A stretch of 64,000 bases of DNA from Cymodocea nodosa (Eukaryota > Streptophyta > Magnoliopsida > Alismatales > Cymodoceaceae), in assembly GCA_036874045.1 (NCBI GenBank), contig CM072336.1:8522501-8586500 (forward strand). Reading direction: 5' to 3'. Position numbers and translations under genes: made by a program. Of this stretch, positions 58,785 to 64,000 are shown one piece after another (within the stretch, counting starts at the first letter, position 1; every line of letters starts with the position of its first letter). Under the pieces are notes generated by a model, which saw only the letters and a list, made by a program, of their open reading frames with translations, was not told the origin of the DNA and searched no databases.

Positions 58785-61499
58785 TTTCCCTCTCATGAAT
58801 CTAGTCCTTGAGTAAGAGTAATCAGATTTAGTGGCCATGCTTGCAGGATGATGGCAATCAACTGTAATGGTTTGATTAAAATCTGTGAAAATGTGATGGC
58901 CCTAGGACGTGGTTAAATATTGTAAGTTGTGATTATAGCTTTTTCTTTTGCATAGTAATGATCTGTAATTTATTCCTTGTGTACTGCACTTCCACATTTA
59001 TTTTGGTTGTAATTGAATTTTGTCTTAAAAATGATCTGAAATTTGTGCCTTAACACAGCTTCCATGATATAACTCTGCATGGTATTAATCTTAAATTGTG
59101 CCCTGATATAACTCTGCATTGCTATATCACTAATAAAGTAATATTAGGGTTTGCAAAATTTTCTTGACCATGCTATGAATGTAATTGGCATCACGTACTA
59201 GAGAACTTGAGAAGCACATGGAACTAGTGCAGGTTGACTTGTAAAATTGGCATCAGATACATGCAAGTTATACATGGTGGTGATGGCATGACATTGCTAC
59301 TTGGCGGTAATGTGAAGATGATTTCGATGCATGCTATACTTGCAAATAAATGAACACCACTCAAGTCTGTGTGTGTGTTTCCTATCCTATTGTTATCTTA
59401 TGATCAAGTATTGTTATCTTATGATCAAGTATGTTAACTTTAGTGCAAATTCACTTAATTTCACTTCTTTGAATATAGGAAAAATAAATGAATGCATCTT
59501 GAATTCTGAAAATATTTTAAAAAAAGTCAGGAAAAAAATGGAAGATTTTGCAATCACTTAAGTTTCGGCTGCACAAAAATTCAATAAAATTCATAGAGTT
59601 GGTGTTGATTCTGCCACAACCAATAGAAGATTTGACACATTCTAATGCTGAGATGACAATTTTACAAGAGTTAAGGACAATGAAGGTCTTCATCGAATCA
59701 TTATTATAATTATATTTTATTAAAAATACATGTTTTAAATAAATATAAATTATGTTCAGGAAAACTTCAAAATTTTGTGCAAATGGTGTCATCTTGTATT
59801 GGGATGGAGGTTCCAATTGATTAGACTAATTTCTTGCCATCGATACTTTCCCCAACACTTATAGGCATGTTTCTATAACATGACAAATTTTAATTATATT
59901 TTTCATTTTACAGGGTAGAGGTGATGCTCAACAGTCTGGAGTTGGGAGTAACTTGAATACTTAATTGGATGGTGGTATATATTAAACACTTATTTCAATG
60001 TTATGAACATGTATGAATGTGGTTTAATATTAATATGAAGTTCTAATTGCACTTGCATGTGCTAAGCATAGATTTGGGTCTAGTTCAACGAGAGATGAGG
60101 AAGAAGAAGAACAAAATGAAGATCAAGGCATCAACATGGGACCAAGGACAACACATGTGGATCCAACAACGCATTCGAGTTGAACTTCATAATTTTCATG
60201 GATCGATCATTATTCTTCAACTTAAGCAAGATGAATTGATGAGTCATCAAGAATGGCAAGAACAATTCTAATCCACCAACTCAATGAATTCATGCTTCAA
60301 GGTCAATGACTCCAGCCATCGGCTGGATGAGGTAGTCTCCACATTGCATGGATATCATCAGGACCTTTGACGGCATGAAGAGGAAATCATAAGTCAACTT
60401 TCGGAAGTGATGATGTATGTCCGCATATTTCCAAGGACTTGATATCATTATGGATGTTATTGTGATGCTTTACGACATTTGTGTTCCCATGGTTTTACTT
60501 TCTATGTCTGTGGTGATTTGATTAATGGTTCTGTGATCTTCATGGCTATTTTGACCCTTTTATGCTTGATTCATTACGACCAATTTGAGACACAAGGTTG
60601 ATGTTTTTGATTTATCACAGACTTATGATAAAATTGTGCAATTTTATATCTCTTGATGTATATTCAATGAGAAATATCAGGTGAAGGTGTCCACATGGGT
60701 GGAAGACAATGAAGAAGGTGAGGATGATGGCAAGACTCAGGTCTCAGGAGATAAAAAAGGGCTGCAATATTTCAGTGAGTGGTATTTTATTTAGGTGGAT
60801 ATTTGTGCATCTCAAAATTAATGTAAAGAAAAGTACTAGAAAGTAATTTTTAAATTTTCTAATGTATAATATAATAGGTTAATTATTCAATTTGTCAATC
60901 GTTTACGTTGTCAACCTATCTTTTAACCAATAGACCTCTCCCTTTCTATTGACCATTGATAAGGATTGTAGAATAAGAGAATCCTAGTGTAGAATTTGAT
61001 ATAACATTTATATAAGCAATATATCAATTCTGTAAATACAATTGAATTCAATATATTATTTCTATAAATAGTATACTAATTTTGTCAATAATTATAGATA
61101 TATAATCAAGTTTGTTATAATTTTTTACAAAAAATAATATATTGATATATCACATCAAAAGTTTCAAAATTCTTTACTTGCTAGCTAACAAATATTTTCC
61201 TCCACATTTTATTTCTTATATTCTACTATCCTTTTTCGTCACTTTCTAGATATACAAATATTTTATAAGATAGAAAATAACACAAAAATCATAAAAACAT
61301 ATATACTTTTGCGAAAATCAATAAATGAGAAGTAAGGCAATCAAGCAATTTTCTATGGTTGAATAGATGCCGGTTAGAGAGCAAATCACTTCACCAATGG
61401 AATTCGGTTAATTGAAACCTAGGAAAAATGTGACTCAAGAGATTTTTGGTCCACCAGTGACGGGCTCGATAACCATTGAAGAATCGTCTCAATCAAGAA
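58785..61499. other. Spacer, possibly the remainder of the CACTA element
   Basis: Small frames such as 60047-60271 (Gln/His/Lys-rich) and a RLDEVVSTLHGYHQDL helix at about 60320-60365 could be scraps of a second CACTA ORF, but I cannot show this. No other gene is seen. Confidence 0.3.
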
Positions 61500-61890
61500 A
61501 TAGGCTATAAAATACACCCAACTTAGCTTTCGCTTACGTATTCTTGATTGCTCTCTCTAACTACTTTTTCAAGCTACATTTAATTCATCTAATTCTTCTA
61601 GGACGAACCCAACCTTCTCCCACGCAACCTCACACTGGTGCATTCATCTCCATCTTCCTCAATTCAAACGTCATCTCGTGGGGATAAGTGCTCAACGCAT
61701 TGCAAAACCATGTTTACGATCAAGCTTATCACTTACTTGGATTATGAGGTTATCATTCCCTTTTTTTACTAGAATATCTTGATCAGATTACAGTATTATA
61801 TAATAATCATCACTTGTAGTGCATCAGTTAGTGTTAAAATATTTGATTTTCACCATCCACCCCTCTCCTTCTAGTTATTTATGCCTTTGA
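61500..61890 (+). repeat. Degraded LTR 3' part (probable)
   Basis: A TATAAAA box (61506-61512) is followed by about 330 bases and then TTCACCATCCACCCCTCTCC (61858-61877), the end signature of the Copia LTRs in this window. The order fits the R-U5 half of such an LTR. There is no second copy nearby. Confidence 0.35.
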
Positions 61891-63313
61891 TTTTAATAAT
61901 CAAGAAAGATAAAGTTATCCCATAGTTTAATAATTAGTTGAGCTTTCAAATCATAAATAGTTTCCCACCTGTGTATTGGGAGTTTAGGGTATCTATTTCT
62001 TTTTTGGGATATGATATAGCCGTTGGTTTCACCCTTTTCTATATTTGATTGTATTTTATGCTTGAAAGTATAACTTAACTTAATGGTGGGGGCTTTCTTT
62101 CACTTTGTTGTGGGTTCAACTTTGAGTCCTTAAATTCTCACTTACAGCTAAATTTTTTATTTCACTAAAAAAAAAAAAAAAAAACATTTGGTTGCTTTTT
62201 GAATTTGTTTTTAAATTCAGGCCACCTGTTATGTTTGAATCAAACTCTAATTATATGATTAGTTGATCATTCACCATACGACATTCTTCGGTGAACTAAA
62301 TCTTCATCCTGATGTATGATATATATTTTCTGGATTTTTCATCTGAAATTGAACGAAACATGTTTAATTTTAATAGCTTTACCACATGTGAGCGCTAAAA
62401 GTCATCTAATTTAAACAAAATATCGGTGATGCATTCACAGATATCTAATAAAAATCCAAACGATTAACTTCTCCTTCCCTAATTTTATTTGTAAAATCAA
62501 TAGTTTCTGTCTATACCAGGAAATGAATGAATGATGTGGTGTCTAAAGTTCCGTTTCATTATAGAACTCCTATGATGCAGTAATAATCTGGTAAAAAAAT
62601 ATTCGTGAAACAGATTATAATAAAAAAAGAGAGTGGTTTATGCATTAATTGTAATTGAAAAAAAATAAAACTGGACGTCCGATAATCTGCATTGTCATGA
62701 CATTAATAGCACTGATATATGTAATTTCAATGTTTTATAATCTAAATCAAAGTTTTCGGTTACACCGAATATGGTCTTAATTGCTTTTTTATTATACAAG
62801 TATTTGATGAAATAATAATAAACAGCATTGACATGGGATAAAAATTAGGTTGATGATGCCCCATATATAGTTGCAAAAAATGAACTTCCTGTATTGACGT
62901 GACAGTAATTGATAGTATTATTGGCTGCATAATTTCGTTTGTTTTTGACTTTTTGGACATCCTACAATCAAATTTTCAATTGCACCAAATTTGATCTTAA
63001 TTGTATTTTATGATACTTCTATATATTGCGATTCAAATTTTTGGAAAAGAATTACAAATACCATTATTCTTAATCAATTGAATTGATGCCAGCTAATTGA
63101 TAGGGGTGGAGATGTGGGCATGTTCAGGTGTCCATCAAACATCAAGACCAAATATTTGTTGAACATCACATCCTATATCTAAGTTTAGGAAAAGAGTATT
63201 CTCACAGGTGGTTGAAGAGGAAAATTTCCCACTGTACTCCTTTCTGTTTGATTGTTATTTTTCAAAAATAAATCCTAATTACATAGTTTATCTATCTCTG
63301 AGAAGCAAAGAAC
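61891..63313. other. Spacer with a degenerate tandem duplication
   Basis: The stretches 62690-62800 and 62895-63015 resemble each other (TTACACCGAATATGGTCTTAATTG against TTGCACCAAATTTGATCTTAATTG), a period of about 220 bases. An A-run of about 18 is at 62167-62184. No gene is seen. Confidence 0.45.
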
Positions 63314-63609
63314 CTAATTTCTCTAACAAAATCCCCAGCAAGACAAGCTCTGATAGCATTCACAGTTGCTGACTTCTTCCCCAGTAGACTGGAAAGAAAA
63401 AAACAAGATCCCGTAGAGCAAATTGTTTGTGTGGTGCTTTTCAACAATAATACAAATGCACATATATTCCAACAACATCAATGCCTGCAAATTGTTGTGA
63501 ACTTACCTTCAAATATGCACGGTTAGTTGCAATGGCATACAAAGATTCACCAGTTATAAATTAAGGTCCCACCAACATTCGCATGTTGCAAGGATGATGC
63601 TCTTGAAAC
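63314..63609 (-). pseudogene. Broken exon pair of an unrecognised gene
   Basis: On the minus strand, 63609-63507 is bounded by TTTCAG and GTAAGT-like sites and reads FQEHHPCNMRMLVGP, a TAA stop, then FITGESLYAIATNRAYLK. The next block, 63388-63314, is bounded by TTTCCAG and a GT and reads LLGKKSATVNAIRACLAGDF then VREI, but in a phase that does not follow from the first. Both stretches look like conserved protein rather than chance frames. I do not recognise the protein. A pseudogene or a mis-set border are both possible. Confidence 0.4.
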
Positions 63610-64000
63610 CTGAAACGATTATAAATTAAAAGAAAAATTAAATTGGAAACTTATTATTCTTACAGGAAATGTATGCACGGCTTATTTATCTGAAATAATA
63701 TACGAGAAAAAGAACTGTAAGTACGTACAAATTTGATGTAAGTGTTTATATATACTTTTGTCGAATTTGACAGAAAAAATTCAGTCACAAATCCTAAGCT
63801 TAGGCATACACTACACTCATTTGCACCAAGATTTATCCTATCTTGGTGTTTATCTAGCTCACTGCAGCATTATAAATAGGAGACAAATAGAAAAGGTACA
63901 AAGTTATATAAGAAGCAATCGCAATTCAAATATTTCATCAATGCATTCCAATAAGTCTTATTCCTGATTCAAACAAAGTGTACTAAAATCAAACACTGGA
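63610..64000. other. Right end of the window, unassigned
   Basis: No clear exon is seen. A small frame (63758-63967) shows no domain likeness. More exons of the broken gene at 63314-63609 may lie to the right, outside the window. Confidence 0.3.

Noticed and set aside
60047-60271. 74-residue Gln/His/Lys-rich frame as a CACTA second ORF
   Set aside because: It is placed where such an ORF could lie, but the likeness is too weak to call.
1-64000. tRNA, rRNA or other structured RNA genes
   Set aside because: No cloverleaf-like box A/box B pairs or rRNA stretches were noticed by eye; the only tRNA-related sequences are primer-binding sites.

Overview
This window looks like a retroelement-rich stretch of a eudicot plant genome. 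AT-rich intergenic DNA, nested LTR elements of both plant superfamilies (Ty1/Copia and Ty3/Gypsy), a CACTA transposon scrap and one intron-rich host gene with GT-AG introns all point that way. The species cannot be told from what I see.

Layout. From 1 to about 32570 the DNA is a nest of old LTR elements. Copia-A (1-8396) starts about 13 bases before the window and carries a reversed solo LTR of its own family inside its 5' LTR. A Gypsy gag scrap (8397-11312) is split by a 2.3-kb Gypsy solo LTR. A partial copy of an unrecognised ORF follows on the plus strand (11313-12481). Gypsy-1 lies on the minus strand (12482-16738; gag, protease, RT, RNase H, integrase, with a tRNA-Asp-type primer site). 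A cargo-like block (16773 to about 20000) follows, with an F-box ORF on plus and the long copy of the unrecognised ORF on minus, between pieces of Gypsy LTR. Then come Copia-B (minus), a Gypsy-LTR/Copia-LTR mosaic (24009-25111), Gypsy-2 (minus) and Copia-C (28868-32570), which is split by another Gypsy solo LTR.

From 35023 to 46382, on the minus strand, is the one clear host gene: a nine-exon bromodomain protein of 886 residues, similar to Arabidopsis BRD1/BRD2, which are subunits of BRM-type SWI/SNF remodelling complexes. All splice sites and phases agree and the frame is open throughout. Its fifth intron is 6.3 kb and holds an old antisense Copia element (38828-43360) between 149/148-bp LTRs.

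From 46.4 to 64 kb the DNA is mostly AT-rich spacer with degenerate repeats, a CACTA/TNP2 transposase fragment (58377-58784), LTR-like scraps near 56.1-56.6 and 61.5-61.9 kb, a few small ORFs of unknown meaning, and a broken exon pair at 63.3-63.6 kb.

The points most worth a second look are: (1) a hairpin module shared, in the same sense orientation, by the LTRs of a Copia and a Gypsy family; (2) the F-box plus unknown-ORF block lying inside LTR sequence, with an inverted second copy of the unknown ORF nearby; and (3) the BRD gene with EAR-like C-terminal motifs and a retroelement-filled intron. All exon and domain calls were made by reading the sequence by eye; no database search was run.
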